From Pedobacter sp. ok626 (lineage in GTDB: Bacteria; Bacteroidota; Bacteroidia; Sphingobacteriales; Sphingobacteriaceae): a stretch of 64,000 nucleotides of DNA. The position numbers and the translations under genes were made by a program. Below the pieces are notes generated by a model that saw nothing but the letters and a program-made list of their open reading frames with translations, searched no databases and was not told where the DNA came from. Below are positions 36,617 to 45,964 of this stretch, piece after piece; position 1 is the first letter of the stretch, and each line of letters starts with the position of its first letter. The stretch covers positions 62,001 through 126,000 of the forward strand of contig NZ_FNEX01000017.1 in the NCBI RefSeq assembly GCF_900100435.1. The letters are read 5' to 3'.

Positions 36617-37645
36617 ATGAACTATAACGTAAAATTCAGCCAAAGCTATCTATTTTTTCTATTTATATTAACTTTTCTTTCCTGCAAACAAGGTACTAAA
36701 CCTAATGTAAGTGCGATACAGCTAGATGTAAAAATTGATCGTTTTGACAGAGACCTTTACCTTGGAAAAAACAAAGACATTAATCAAACGAATGACCTGC
36801 TACAAAAAAAGTATGGCGCATTTTACGATGACTATATACACCGCATGGTGGGCAATGAAACTTACAGTCCCAACGAAATCCTTTCCACATTGTTCAAGGA
36901 TCAGGCTTACTCTGATTTAAACAAGGAGGTCGACAGTGTTTTCAGCAACATGGCCCCTATTGAAAAAGACCTTACACAAACCTTTAAATACATCAAATAT
37001 TATTACCCTAAAGCCCGAGTACCAAGGTTCATTTCCTTTATTTCAGGCTTCGCAGTACAAACTCCTATTGGCGACGATTATATGGGGATCGGTTTAGATA
37101 TGTTTTTAGGAAAAGACAGCAAATTCTATAGAGCTATTGTAGAGAGTGTTCCTCTTTATTTATCAAAGCGTTTTACGCCGCAATATGTAGTACCAAGGTT
37201 AACCGAGACCTATGCAAGGGAAGAACTTTTTGCCGAACACGACGAAGACAGAACACTCCTGGCCAAGATGATTCATAATGGAAAAATCCTCTATTTCATG
37301 GACCAGGTTTTAGCCGAAAATGTCCCTGATTCTGTTAAAATAGGCTATACCACCAAACAGTTAGAATGGTGTAAGACTTTTGAAAGTGATATTTGGGGCT
37401 ATTACCTTCAGAACGAACTATTATTTGAAACAGATTACCAGAAAATACAAGTATTCTTAAGCGAAGGCCCATTTACCCCTGGATTGGGTGAAAGAAACGA
37501 GTCGGCGCCAAAATTAGGCATCTGGACTGGCTGGCAAATCGTTAGAAAATATATGAAGGAAAATCCATCAGTTACCTTACAGCAATTGATGGTCGAAAAG
37601 GATCCACAAAAAATACTGCAGGCATCTAAATACAAACCAAAATAG
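36617..37645 (+). CDS. gldB: Gliding motility lipoprotein GldB
   Basis: A 342-residue lipoprotein: the signal peptide ends in the lipobox LTFLSC (Cys23). The mature part, with DVKIDRFDRDLY, PRFISFISGFA, YMGIGLDMFLG and late WIGWQIV-like (IWTGWQIVRKY) motifs, matches GldB, a component needed for gliding and linked to type IX secretion in Bacteroidota. I chose ATG 36617 over TTG 36587 because it begins right at the hydrophobic signal and after the promoter. It is followed after 19 bases by a patatin gene. Confidence 0.92.
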   Translation: MNYNVKFSQSYLFFLFILTFLSCKQGTKPNVSAIQLDVKIDRFDRDLYLGKNKDINQTNDLLQKKYGAFYDDYIHRMVGNETYSPNEILSTLFKDQAYSDLNKEVDSVFSNMAPIEKDLTQTFKYIKYYYPKARVPRFISFISGFAVQTPIGDDYMGIGLDMFLGKDSKFYRAIVESVPLYLSKRFTPQYVVPRLTETYAREELFAEHDEDRTLLAKMIHNGKILYFMDQVLAENVPDSVKIGYTTKQLEWCKTFESDIWGYYLQNELLFETDYQKIQVFLSEGPFTPGLGERNESAPKLGIWTGWQIVRKYMKENPSVTLQQLMVEKDPQKILQASKYKPK

Positions 37646-37664
37646 TTTAACCGTTATTAGCTAT

Positions 37665-38435
37665 ATGACAAAAATTGGAATCGTATTATCTGGAGGGGGC
37701 ATCCGTGGCATCGCGCATTTAGGCGTTTTAAAAGCCTTTATAAACGCAGGAATACAGTTTAGCCACGTTAGTGGAACCAGTGCGGGCTCTATAGTCGGCG
37801 CATTTTATGCTGCTGGGATCGACCCGGAAGAAGCGCTCCATATTTTTATAAAAACGAAGCTCCTCCGTTTTGTAAGGCCGGCACTTGGTAATTTAGGTTT
37901 AATGAACATAGAGCATACCGCTGATCTGTTGAAATCCTATTTCCCTCATGACAAGATTGAAGACTTGAAAATACCCCTTACCATTGCTGCCACCAATTTT
38001 AGCGAGGGCAGCCTGGAGTACTTTGATAGAGGCCCACTGATCAGGGCAATCCAGGCATCCTGCTGTATTCCCGGTATTTTTAAACCCATCATGATCAACG
38101 ATCAGATGTATGTGGACGGCGGCGTTTTGAACAATTTCCCGGTAGAGCCATTACTGAAAGATTGCGATTTTATCATCGGTTCCTCCTGCAATCATTTAAA
38201 TCCTGTAAAAAAGATTACAAAAATCACCTCCCTGGTAACACGAGCAGCCATCATGTCCATCAATAAAGACATGGAGGAGAAAGCCAAATTTTGCAACGTT
38301 ATGGTGGAACCCAAAGACATGGGCAGTATCAATATTTTTGATATGGCCAAGGCCGAAACCATCTATTGGCTCGCCTACGAAGAAACACTAAAAACGATAA
38401 AAAATAATCCTGTTCTACGCGAATTAAGCCTTTAA
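37665..38435 (+). CDS. Patatin-like phospholipase
   Basis: A 256-residue patatin domain protein. It has the oxyanion loop SGGGIRGIAHLG, the nucleophile elbow GTSAG (Ser in HVSGTSAGSIVGA) and the catalytic Asp in VDGGVLNNFP. There is no signal peptide, so it acts in the cytoplasm or at the inner leaflet as a lipid acyl hydrolase. It lies 19 bases behind gldB and its last 12 bases overlap the convergent comB-like gene. Confidence 0.92.
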   Translation: MTKIGIVLSGGGIRGIAHLGVLKAFINAGIQFSHVSGTSAGSIVGAFYAAGIDPEEALHIFIKTKLLRFVRPALGNLGLMNIEHTADLLKSYFPHDKIEDLKIPLTIAATNFSEGSLEYFDRGPLIRAIQASCCIPGIFKPIMINDQMYVDGGVLNNFPVEPLLKDCDFIIGSSCNHLNPVKKITKITSLVTRAAIMSINKDMEEKAKFCNVMVEPKDMGSINIFDMAKAETIYWLAYEETLKTIKNNPVLRELSL

Positions 38436-39146
38436 TGGAACCAGTGCATCACCTTCCAAAACAGGTATAGTATTGCAGATATTCAGCTGTAAACAAAACT
38501 TAACATCTTCTTCAATATTCAATTCGGCCAGGCGATGGCTATGTGATGATTTATGCAGATAATTCCTCAAATCATCTTTGGCCAAGAGATACAAATCTTC
38601 AGCGGCCACGCAAGAATCACAAAAATGACTGCAGTCTTGGCGCAGTTCGTTTACCACAGCGCCGGCAAATAAGGTATCTTCCAGATTAAACTTATCTTTC
38701 CATCCGGCACAAAGCAACAATACATTCCTCTCCTGAACTTTAAGCCAGTCACACAAGGCTTTTAAATTCAGAAATGAACCAATAACTACCTGGGCAGACT
38801 GGGCATTAGCCATATGCAAGGCTTTAGTTCCATTGGTAGTGGTCAATACAACTGTTCTTCCTTTTACTTTATCACTGCTATAAGAAAATGGAGAATTGCC
38901 GAAGTCAAACCCTTCAACAACTTCTCCATTTCGCTCTGCTGCCAGCAAAAAACCTTGATCTGCATAACCCAAACAATCTTCTACATGTGCAACTGGTATA
39001 ATTGCATCTGCGCCGTTGTCAATACCATAAACAATAGACGATGTCGCCCTTAAAATATCAATAACAACAACAACACTTTCTTTAGTGTCGTAAAGATTTA
39101 ATAATGCAGGCGTCAAACAAACTTCTATGCTTTTTTTATAAGGCAT
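38424..39146 (-). CDS. comB: 2-phosphosulfolactate phosphatase family protein
   Basis: A 240-residue ComB-family protein. It shows VVVIDILRATSSI, LAAERNGEVVEGFDFGNSP and VVLTTTNGTKA, the conserved segments of the family. In methanogens ComB dephosphorylates 2-phosphosulfolactate on the way to coenzyme M. This organism is not expected to make coenzyme M, so the in vivo substrate could be a sulfonate intermediate or something else. It is the last of the seven-gene minus-strand run. Confidence 0.85.
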   Translation of the reverse strand: MPYKKSIEVCLTPALLNLYDTKESVVVVIDILRATSSIVYGIDNGADAIIPVAHVEDCLGYADQGFLLAAERNGEVVEGFDFGNSPFSYSSDKVKGRTVVLTTTNGTKALHMANAQSAQVVIGSFLNLKALCDWLKVQERNVLLLCAGWKDKFNLEDTLFAGAVVNELRQDCSHFCDSCVAAEDLYLLAKDDLRNYLHKSSHSHRLAELNIEEDVKFCLQLNICNTIPVLEGDALVPLKA

Positions 39147-39188
39147 CGGTTTCGATTAGGGTATAAAACAGGTGAGTTTAAAATACGA

Positions 39189-40268
39189 TTATTTATAAAA
39201 TGGGAACTTAACTACCTTAGCCTTAATTTCTTGATTACGGATATTGATATAGATTTCAGTGCCTTCTTTAGCCAAAGCTTTATCAATATAGCCCATTCCA
39301 ATCGCTTTTTGTAAAGATGGTGATTGCGTTCCAGAAGTAACTTTACCAATTACATTTCCTTCCCCATCAACAATCTCATAATCATGACGAGGGATACCTC
39401 TATCAATCATCTCAAATCCAATTAGCTTACGTGCTACACCAGCTTCCTTTTCAGCCAAAAGCGCCTCAGAATTGGTAAATACTTTAGAGAATTTCGTAAT
39501 CCAACCTAATCCCGCCGCAATAGGAGATGTCGTATCGTCAATATCATTTCCATATAAACAGAAACCCATTTCCAAACGCAAAGTGTCCCTCGCACCTAAA
39601 CCAATAGGTTTAATGCCAAAAGGTTTACCTGCTTCAAAAATAGCATCCCAGATCATATCAGCATGCTCATTGTCGAAATAAACTTCAAAACCACCAGCAC
39701 CAGTATAACCAGTAGCAGAAATCACTACATTATCAATACCAGCAAATCTGCCTTTTACGAAATTGTAATATTCCATCGAAGCCAAATCAACATCAGTTAA
39801 GCTCTGTAATGCTTCAGCAGCTTTAGGACCTTGAATAGCCAACAAAGAAGTCTTGTCAGAAATATTGTGCATCTCTACGCCATTGGTGTTGAATTTTTGG
39901 ATCCAGTTCCAATCTTTTTCTATGTTCGAAGCATTCACTACCAACATATAAGTTAACTCATCAATGCGGTAAACCAAAAGATCGTCAACAATACCACCGT
40001 CTTCGTTTGGCAGACATGAATATTGAACCTTACCATCGTATAGTTTTGACGCATCATTGCTGGTTACCCTTTGGATCAAGTCCAAAGCTTGCTCACCTTT
40101 CAGGATAAATTCTCCCATATGACTCACGTCAAAAACGCCAACACTTGATCTAACTGTAGCGTGCTCAGCATTGATGCCTTCGTACTGTACGGGCATATTG
40201 TATCCTGCGAATGGCACCATTTTGGCGCCTAAAGAAATGTGTTTATCGGTTAGTGCGGTATTCTTCAT
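39189..40268 (-). CDS. gcvT: Glycine cleavage system aminomethyltransferase (T-protein)
   Basis: A 359-residue GcvT. It begins with a start region including GAKMVPFAGYNMPVQYEG, has GVFDVSHMGEF, and the C-terminal barrel part with LGARDTLRLEMGFCLYGNDID. It transfers the methylene group of glycine to tetrahydrofolate. No other glycine cleavage genes are nearby. It lies 41 bases behind the GT4 gene in the same direction. Confidence 0.96.
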   Translation of the reverse strand: MKNTALTDKHISLGAKMVPFAGYNMPVQYEGINAEHATVRSSVGVFDVSHMGEFILKGEQALDLIQRVTSNDASKLYDGKVQYSCLPNEDGGIVDDLLVYRIDELTYMLVVNASNIEKDWNWIQKFNTNGVEMHNISDKTSLLAIQGPKAAEALQSLTDVDLASMEYYNFVKGRFAGIDNVVISATGYTGAGGFEVYFDNEHADMIWDAIFEAGKPFGIKPIGLGARDTLRLEMGFCLYGNDIDDTTSPIAAGLGWITKFSKVFTNSEALLAEKEAGVARKLIGFEMIDRGIPRHDYEIVDGEGNVIGKVTSGTQSPSLQKAIGMGYIDKALAKEGTEIYINIRNQEIKAKVVKFPFYK

Positions 40269-40309
40269 ACGGTATAATATCTATAAAAACGTGGCAAAGG
40301 TATATAAAT

Positions 40310-41512
40310 TTAGCCACTAATTAATTTTTGATAGACATTCAGCATTCTTTTAGAAATCACATTGATATCGTGGTCTCTTTCTACCGTTTTACGTGCATTC
40401 TCGCCTATTTCACGCCACTTATTGGGGTTAGTGATACATTGTAAAATAGAGCGGTAAAATTCATCGGCAGTGTCGGCAATTAATATATCTTTACCATGTT
40501 CACAGCGGATACCTTCGGCAGCCATACTCGTTGCAATTACACATTTGCGCATGGCCATTCCTTCGATAATTTTAACCCGCATCCCACTGCCCGACAACAA
40601 TGGAACAATCATAATGGCTTTGGAATTTATAAACTCAACCGCATCAAATATTTCACCTTCAACCACTAGGTTTTCCGAATCGTATTCAAAAAACTCCTGC
40701 TGCATGTTCTTTCCAGCGATATAAAAGCGCAATTCACTATTTAACTTTTCAATATCCGGCCATATTTCATCCAGAAACCAGGCCAGCCCCTCCTTGTTTG
40801 GCCTCCAGTCCATTGCGCCAAGATGGAACAAGGTAGGAAAACTGGTTTTAGAAGGATCAGTAATGTATTTTTCGAAATCAAGTGCTACCGGAAAAACATC
40901 CAAAGCGGTTTCGCAACCAAACTTTACAATATTTTGCCTATCGGGTTCACTGATTGCAAATACCTGGTGAAAGCGATTGATCTGCTCAGTTTCATAGTAT
41001 TTTAAGCGACGTGCTAAAAACTGAAGATACTTTCTTCTGGGCGTAAAAGGCTCTTTCAACGCAATACGTTCCCAAACATCAAACTCAATATTGTGTGCCC
41101 GGTAAATTACTTTCGCATCACTATTGGCTTTTACGATATCCAGATAAGGCACCACAAACAAACCTTCAAATTGTATGATATCGAATGTGGTCTCTTTTAG
41201 AATGTCCTCCAACAAGCGCGCAGCATCCTCATCAAAAAATCTGGAAACGTTGTAGGACTCATCAGAAAAAATATTACTAATTGCCCCCCATACATTAACT
41301 TCCGTATCGAGGTCAAAAGAATAAAATTTTATCTGATCAAAAACAGGATCATAAATGTCATCAATATCGATGCGATGCTTACTGGTATTGAGACTGAACA
41401 ACGTCACATCAGCCCCGAGTTTCACCAAGCCTTTAATGGTATTGTAAACCACTATAGGATATCCGCTATTGGGCGGAAAGGGGACTCTATTTGTCAGAAT
41501 GAGGACTTTCAA
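40310..41512 (-). CDS. GT4-type glycosyltransferase
   Basis: A 400-residue GT-B fold glycosyltransferase. The N-terminus has LILTNRVPFPPNSGYP, and the C-terminal domain has LFHLGAMDWRPNKEGL and the donor-site segment VPLLSGSGMRVKIIEGMAM. It probably adds a sugar to a cell-surface polysaccharide or lipid. It lies 18 bases behind rnhB in a run that also has a GT2 enzyme and a flippase-like protein. Confidence 0.88.
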   Translation of the reverse strand: MKVLILTNRVPFPPNSGYPIVVYNTIKGLVKLGADVTLFSLNTSKHRIDIDDIYDPVFDQIKFYSFDLDTEVNVWGAISNIFSDESYNVSRFFDEDAARLLEDILKETTFDIIQFEGLFVVPYLDIVKANSDAKVIYRAHNIEFDVWERIALKEPFTPRRKYLQFLARRLKYYETEQINRFHQVFAISEPDRQNIVKFGCETALDVFPVALDFEKYITDPSKTSFPTLFHLGAMDWRPNKEGLAWFLDEIWPDIEKLNSELRFYIAGKNMQQEFFEYDSENLVVEGEIFDAVEFINSKAIMIVPLLSGSGMRVKIIEGMAMRKCVIATSMAAEGIRCEHGKDILIADTADEFYRSILQCITNPNKWREIGENARKTVERDHDINVISKRMLNVYQKLISG

Positions 41513-41530
41513 TTTACGTGAAAATACGAA

Positions 41531-42142
41531 TTATCCCTCTATTTCCGAAAATAGCTTTAGCTGTGGTGCACTAATATTAAAAGTTTTACGGTGGTATGGC
41601 GATAAACCATGCTCAAGAGCGGCTGATCGGTGAGCAATCGTAGGATATCCCTTATTTTGTTTCCATTGATAATGAGGATATTCGTCCGAAATGCGCTCCA
41701 TAAATTCATCCCTATGCGTTTTAGCAAGGATTGAAGCAGCGGCAATATTTAAATATTTGCCATCCCCTTTTACGATACAAGCATGTGGAATATCCTTGTA
41801 TTTTTTGAACCTATTTCCATCAATACTCAAATATTGAGGCTTAATATTCAATTTATCGATAGCCCTGTGCATCGCCAAAAAAGAGGCATTCAAGATATTG
41901 ATCTTGTCAATTTCTATATGATCAACTTCAGCAACAGCCCAAGCTATAGCCTCCTTTTCTATGATCAATCTTAATTTATTACGTTGTTCGTGGCTCAGCT
42001 TTTTCGAATCATTCAACTCACCGGCAACAAAATCGGGCGGTAAAATTACAGCAGCGGCAAATACCGGTCCTGCCAAACAACCTCTTCCCGCTTCATCACA
42101 TCCGGCTTCTAATACTTCTAGCTGAAAACAGTTTAATAACAT
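41531..42142 (-). CDS. rnhB: Ribonuclease HII
   Basis: A 203-residue RNase HII with GCDEAGRGCLAGPV (first catalytic Asp and Glu), DSKKLS, and the later catalytic Asp in LSIDGNRF and VKGDGKYLNIAAASILAKTHRD. It cuts the RNA strand of RNA-DNA hybrids and single embedded ribonucleotides. ATG 42142 is preferred over a TTG three codons upstream. Confidence 0.96.
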   Translation of the reverse strand: MLLNCFQLEVLEAGCDEAGRGCLAGPVFAAAVILPPDFVAGELNDSKKLSHEQRNKLRLIIEKEAIAWAVAEVDHIEIDKINILNASFLAMHRAIDKLNIKPQYLSIDGNRFKKYKDIPHACIVKGDGKYLNIAAASILAKTHRDEFMERISDEYPHYQWKQNKGYPTIAHRSAALEHGLSPYHRKTFNISAPQLKLFSEIEG

Positions 42143-42174
42143 ATGGGTCAAAGTTAGTAAATTCTGAAGCTAAG

Positions 42175-43266
42175 CTATACAGATATATTTTGAGATTTAA
42201 CATCAAAAGCATCACGCAAGCCAATAGCCAATAAATTAAATGCATAAACCGTAAGCATAATGGCTAACCCGGGTAAAAGTGCAAGGTAAGCGGCATCCAT
42301 AATGATATAGCCATAATTCTCCTTAATCATACTTCCCCAGCTCGGCATCGGCGGTTGCGCACCAAATCCGAGAAAACTTAATCCTGTTTCGAGCAAAATA
42401 GCAGAAGCAAAATTAGCAGAAGCCACCACAAGAATAGGCCCGGCAATATTGGGAAGAATATGTCTGATAATCGTTCTTGAAGTCGAGAAGCCTAGTGCCT
42501 TAGAAGCCTCTACAAATTCAACTTCTTTTAAAGCCATAACCTGTCCACGTACAAGCCGCGATACATCCACCCAGGTAGATAAACCCACAGCAATAAATAT
42601 CTGCCAAAATCCCTTTCCTAATGCAAATGAGATGGCAATAACCAAGAGTAAAGAAGGCAATGACCAAATCACATTCATAAACCAGCTGATCAACGCATCC
42701 GTTTTTCCGCCAAAATAACCGGCTAAAGCACCCAGACATACCCCAATAAAAAGAGAAATAAGGACTGCCATTAAGCCCACCGACAAAGAAACTCTAATTC
42801 CCAAAATCAAACGGCTCAACATATCCCGGCCATAGGTATCAGTACCTAGCCAAAACGTTTGCCGATATTGTTGATTAGATGATAACTTTGGATATTCAGA
42901 CTCTTCTGCCTGTTCGTCATCACCAATATATTCCCTCACATAAACCTTATCCCCTACTTCACGGTAAGCAGTTATCGGAATACTTTTAAAATCGGCTTCC
43001 TGACCATGTAACATCAATTCCAGAAAATTCACTTTTTCAATGTTGTTTTTCCTGCTGATGATTAAAAAGTCGAAAGATCTGCCTGGCTTTTTATTGCTGA
43101 GTTGTAGGTGCATGGTATTTGCCATCGGACTTTTATCCGGTGTAATCAGATAGCCCAGAATTCCCATTAAGCTCATGGTTAAAATAAATAACAATCCTCC
43201 AAAAGCCATTTTATTTTTCTTAAAACGCTTCCATATTTTGCTTGAAGGACTATTATTGATCTCCAT
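42175..43266 (-). CDS. ABC transporter permease, OppC/DppC type
   Basis: A 363-residue permease. The first helix is preceded by a KIWKRFKKNKMAFGGL OppC-type N-terminus, a roughly 110-residue soluble insertion follows, and the C-terminal half has five helices with the EAA-like loop EASKALGFSTSRTIIRHILPN. It is the partner of an OppB-like permease in peptide or nickel importers. The other subunits are not nearby. The start overlaps the GT2 stop by one base (TAATG). Confidence 0.88.
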   Translation of the reverse strand: MEINNSPSSKIWKRFKKNKMAFGGLLFILTMSLMGILGYLITPDKSPMANTMHLQLSNKKPGRSFDFLIISRKNNIEKVNFLELMLHGQEADFKSIPITAYREVGDKVYVREYIGDDEQAEESEYPKLSSNQQYRQTFWLGTDTYGRDMLSRLILGIRVSLSVGLMAVLISLFIGVCLGALAGYFGGKTDALISWFMNVIWSLPSLLLVIAISFALGKGFWQIFIAVGLSTWVDVSRLVRGQVMALKEVEFVEASKALGFSTSRTIIRHILPNIAGPILVVASANFASAILLETGLSFLGFGAQPPMPSWGSMIKENYGYIIMDAAYLALLPGLAIMLTVYAFNLLAIGLRDAFDVKSQNISV

Positions 43267-44402
43267 TATTTTACCATTCTACCTTTCCAGTTGTACTTTC
43301 CACTATTCCCCGCAATACCGATATACACAATGTACAAGATATGCAACACATTCAATACTGGCAAAAGCACCAACAGACTCTTTCTCTTTGCAAATGCAGT
43401 CACATCGTATAAAAACAGCCATTCAACAACCATTTTTGCCAACAACTGAACTAAAGCTAATTTGAAATAAAAGCCATCAAAAATGCCCAAACCAATATTT
43501 ACCAGGATGCTTAGGTTAAACAACCAGATACAAACACCCAATACAATGATCGACTTATTTTTATACCTCGTGCTTTTAGAAGCCCAACGCCTTCGTTGCT
43601 GAATAAATTCTTTTAATGTCGCTTTGGCATGCGTAAAAACCACTGCATCCGAATGCTTTAAAAAACCTATGGCATCCCCAAATCTCGCTGCCATTTTATG
43701 CAACAACAATTCATCATCACCAGAAGCCAGATCATCAATCCCTTTAAATCCGCCCACTTCATAAAAAGCATCCCGCTCGTAAGCCAGGTTAGCCCCATTA
43801 CAAGTAGAGGGCCTTTTATTCCCTATCGTCGAGGCACCAAGGCCAATTAAATATAAAAACTCCAGTGTTTGTGCACGTTCAAAAAAGCTCTTTTCTTCGA
43901 AATAAGCCACGGGCGAAGAAATCATTTTATACTTCTTTTCTTCATAAAAACTTACGATGGTCTTCAGCCAATTTGGTCCCATCCTGCAATCTGCATCCGT
44001 AGTAATGATCAAAGTCCCGGTAGCCTGGGCAATCGCTGTCTGTATCGCCTTTTTCTTATAAGAGTTAAGCGGCTGGTCCTCGTTTAAGCGGATCAATTTT
44101 ACACCTTGGGATGCATAAGAATCGATAACTGCAGCTGTTTGATCAGTAGAGTGGTCATCAATAAATATAATCTCGGTTAGTCCCCGATCATAATCCTGAG
44201 CAATCAAATCTTCGATTGTCTTCGCGATATTTTGCGCCTCATTACGGGCAGCCACGAGGATAGAAACTTTAGTGTTTAAAACGGTAGTCTTAGGTTTAAA
44301 ATACACCAACTTATGCCATCCTTTGATGAAAGTAATGACCACCATGATGTATAAAACCGTTAAAACAGATGAGATATAACTAATTACGCTGAATACTTCC
44401 AA
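43266..44402 (-). CDS. GT2 glycosyltransferase, membrane-bound
   Basis: A GT-A fold enzyme with an N-terminal membrane helix, KVSILVAARNEAQNIAKTI, the Asp motifs DDHST and DADCR, GASTIGNKRPSTCNGANLAY, and the processivity-type QQRRRW, followed by about three C-terminal helices. It probably polymerises or transfers sugars to a lipid or polysaccharide. I give TTG 44402 as the start because it leads straight into the first helix; TTG 44423 or ATG 44345 are alternatives. It overlaps the upstream flippase-like gene by 23 bases. Confidence 0.85.
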   Translation of the reverse strand: MEVFSVISYISSVLTVLYIMVVITFIKGWHKLVYFKPKTTVLNTKVSILVAARNEAQNIAKTIEDLIAQDYDRGLTEIIFIDDHSTDQTAAVIDSYASQGVKLIRLNEDQPLNSYKKKAIQTAIAQATGTLIITTDADCRMGPNWLKTIVSFYEEKKYKMISSPVAYFEEKSFFERAQTLEFLYLIGLGASTIGNKRPSTCNGANLAYERDAFYEVGGFKGIDDLASGDDELLLHKMAARFGDAIGFLKHSDAVVFTHAKATLKEFIQQRRRWASKSTRYKNKSIIVLGVCIWLFNLSILVNIGLGIFDGFYFKLALVQLLAKMVVEWLFLYDVTAFAKRKSLLVLLPVLNVLHILYIVYIGIAGNSGKYNWKGRMVK

Positions 44403-45381
44403 AAAAATTGAGTTTAAACACAAAATAAGAACCTAATATAGCAGGAATTATAATATTTATGAGCCAAATACTTGCAGTACATGCAATAACGGCTACTTGA
44501 TGACCTGTTATATAACTAAAAAAGTAAGAGGCGGTAACACTCCGCACCCCTATATCAAAAAGATCAAGAGAAGGGAGCGTCGATTGGACAAAAAACAGAA
44601 TACTTACCATCATAAAAATATCCAGGTAATGAATTTCTGGTATCAGCCAAAAGAAAAGAATAAAATATTGCGTGCTAAATACGACATAGCGCGCCAAACA
44701 GAACAACAAAATATTTAAGAGTTCCTTTTTGCTGTACCGGGCTAGGATGCTGTAAAACTTCTTGTACTTCCGGGTAAAGCGCATAGAAAGCAAAATCCCA
44801 TTCAACCATTTGATGTTGAAATAAAATATGATAAAGAAAGCACAGAACATTGCGGCTAAGGCAATCAGCGCATAAAAAAGTCTGTAATCAATAGGTTCAA
44901 AACGGTAAATAAATACGCATAAAGCGATTGCCCCAAAAACATTGGTCAGCACCATCTGCCCGATATTACCTACAGCCATGGCTACAACCCCAATAACCCT
45001 TCGTTTAGGAGAAAGAAAAAATACCCGTCCTCCATATTCACCAATCCGATTGGGGGTAAATACTGCCCAGGTTAAACCACAAAAAACAGATTCAATAGCC
45101 CGCCATACACTGATCCTTTCCACTCTGGCAATTAGTCGCTTCCATTTCAAAGCCTCCAATCCCCAGTTCAGCAACATCAGTAAAAAAACAACCCCAAGTA
45201 CCAGAATAATTTCTTGTATCGGAATCTGTTTTAGCAAATTTCTAAACGCTGCTAAATTCTCATTGGAGGAAAGTTTCCTATATACAAACCAAAATGCAAA
45301 TACGACAATTGCGCCCTTTAGAATGTATGAAAGTACCTTTTTATAATTGGATGTCAATATTTTTGCTTTTACTCTGTGCAA
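44380..45381 (-). CDS. Lysylphosphatidylglycerol synthase TM-domain (flippase-like) protein
   Basis: A 333-residue polytopic protein (about eight helices) of the UPF0104 / MprF-type transmembrane family, recognised by WKRLIARVERISVWRAIESVF, FTPNRIGEYGGRVFFL and FDIGVRSVTASYFF. Such proteins flip or transfer lipid-linked molecules; with the overlapping GT2 gene it may move a glycolipid. No in-frame ATG lies near the start; TTG 45381, GTG 45372 or TTG 45357 must be used. It is divergent from ruvC, with only 19 bases between. Confidence 0.82.
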   Translation of the reverse strand: MHRVKAKILTSNYKKVLSYILKGAIVVFAFWFVYRKLSSNENLAAFRNLLKQIPIQEIILVLGVVFLLMLLNWGLEALKWKRLIARVERISVWRAIESVFCGLTWAVFTPNRIGEYGGRVFFLSPKRRVIGVVAMAVGNIGQMVLTNVFGAIALCVFIYRFEPIDYRLFYALIALAAMFCAFFIIFYFNIKWLNGILLSMRFTRKYKKFYSILARYSKKELLNILLFCLARYVVFSTQYFILFFWLIPEIHYLDIFMMVSILFFVQSTLPSLDLFDIGVRSVTASYFFSYITGHQVAVIACTASIWLINIIIPAILGSYFVFKLNFFGSIQRN

Positions 45382-45400
45382 ATATGCTTAATATTGTTCT

Positions 45401-45964
45401 ATGTTGGCTGAAAAAAAGGAAAGGGTGATCATGGGGATCGATCCAGGTACCTCGATTATGGGGTACGGGGTTATTCTGGAGAAAGGAAGTAAAATTGAAC
45501 TGATCACTATGGGGATTGTCCGAATGGACCATCTGGACGACCACTTCTTAAAGCTACAACGCATTTTCGAAAAAACAATAAAACTACTAGACGAATTTAA
45601 ACCAGATACCGTAGCTCTTGAAGCCCCATTTTACGGAAAAAATATACAGGTAATGCTAAAACTTGGCCGTGCCCAGGGAATTGCAATGGCAGCTGCACTA
45701 TCGCGAAATATTCCCATCAATGAATATGCACCAAGGAAGATCAAGCAATCCATTACAGGAAACGGAAGTGCCGGAAAAGAGCAGGTGGCGGCTATGCTCC
45801 AAAGATTATTAAATTTTAAGGAAACACCAGAGTTTTTAGATGCTACAGATGGACTTGCTGTTGCAGTATGTCATTCTTTTCAAAAAATCCCAACCGGTGG
45901 TAAGGGAAAAACCTACTCCGGTTGGGAATCCTTTGTTAGTGACAATAAAAAGCGGATTAAATAA
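45401..45964 (+). CDS. ruvC: Holliday junction resolvase RuvC
   Basis: A 187-residue RuvC endonuclease. The catalytic acids are visible as Asp in MGIDPGTSIMGYG, Glu in ALEAPFYGKN and the Asp pair in LDATDGLAVAVCH. It resolves four-way junctions with RuvAB. The last eight bases overlap the convergent DUF4349 gene. The first ten residues before MGIDPG are an optional leader. Confidence 0.97.
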   Translation: MLAEKKERVIMGIDPGTSIMGYGVILEKGSKIELITMGIVRMDHLDDHFLKLQRIFEKTIKLLDEFKPDTVALEAPFYGKNIQVMLKLGRAQGIAMAAALSRNIPINEYAPRKIKQSITGNGSAGKEQVAAMLQRLLNFKETPEFLDATDGLAVAVCHSFQKIPTGGKGKTYSGWESFVSDNKKRIK

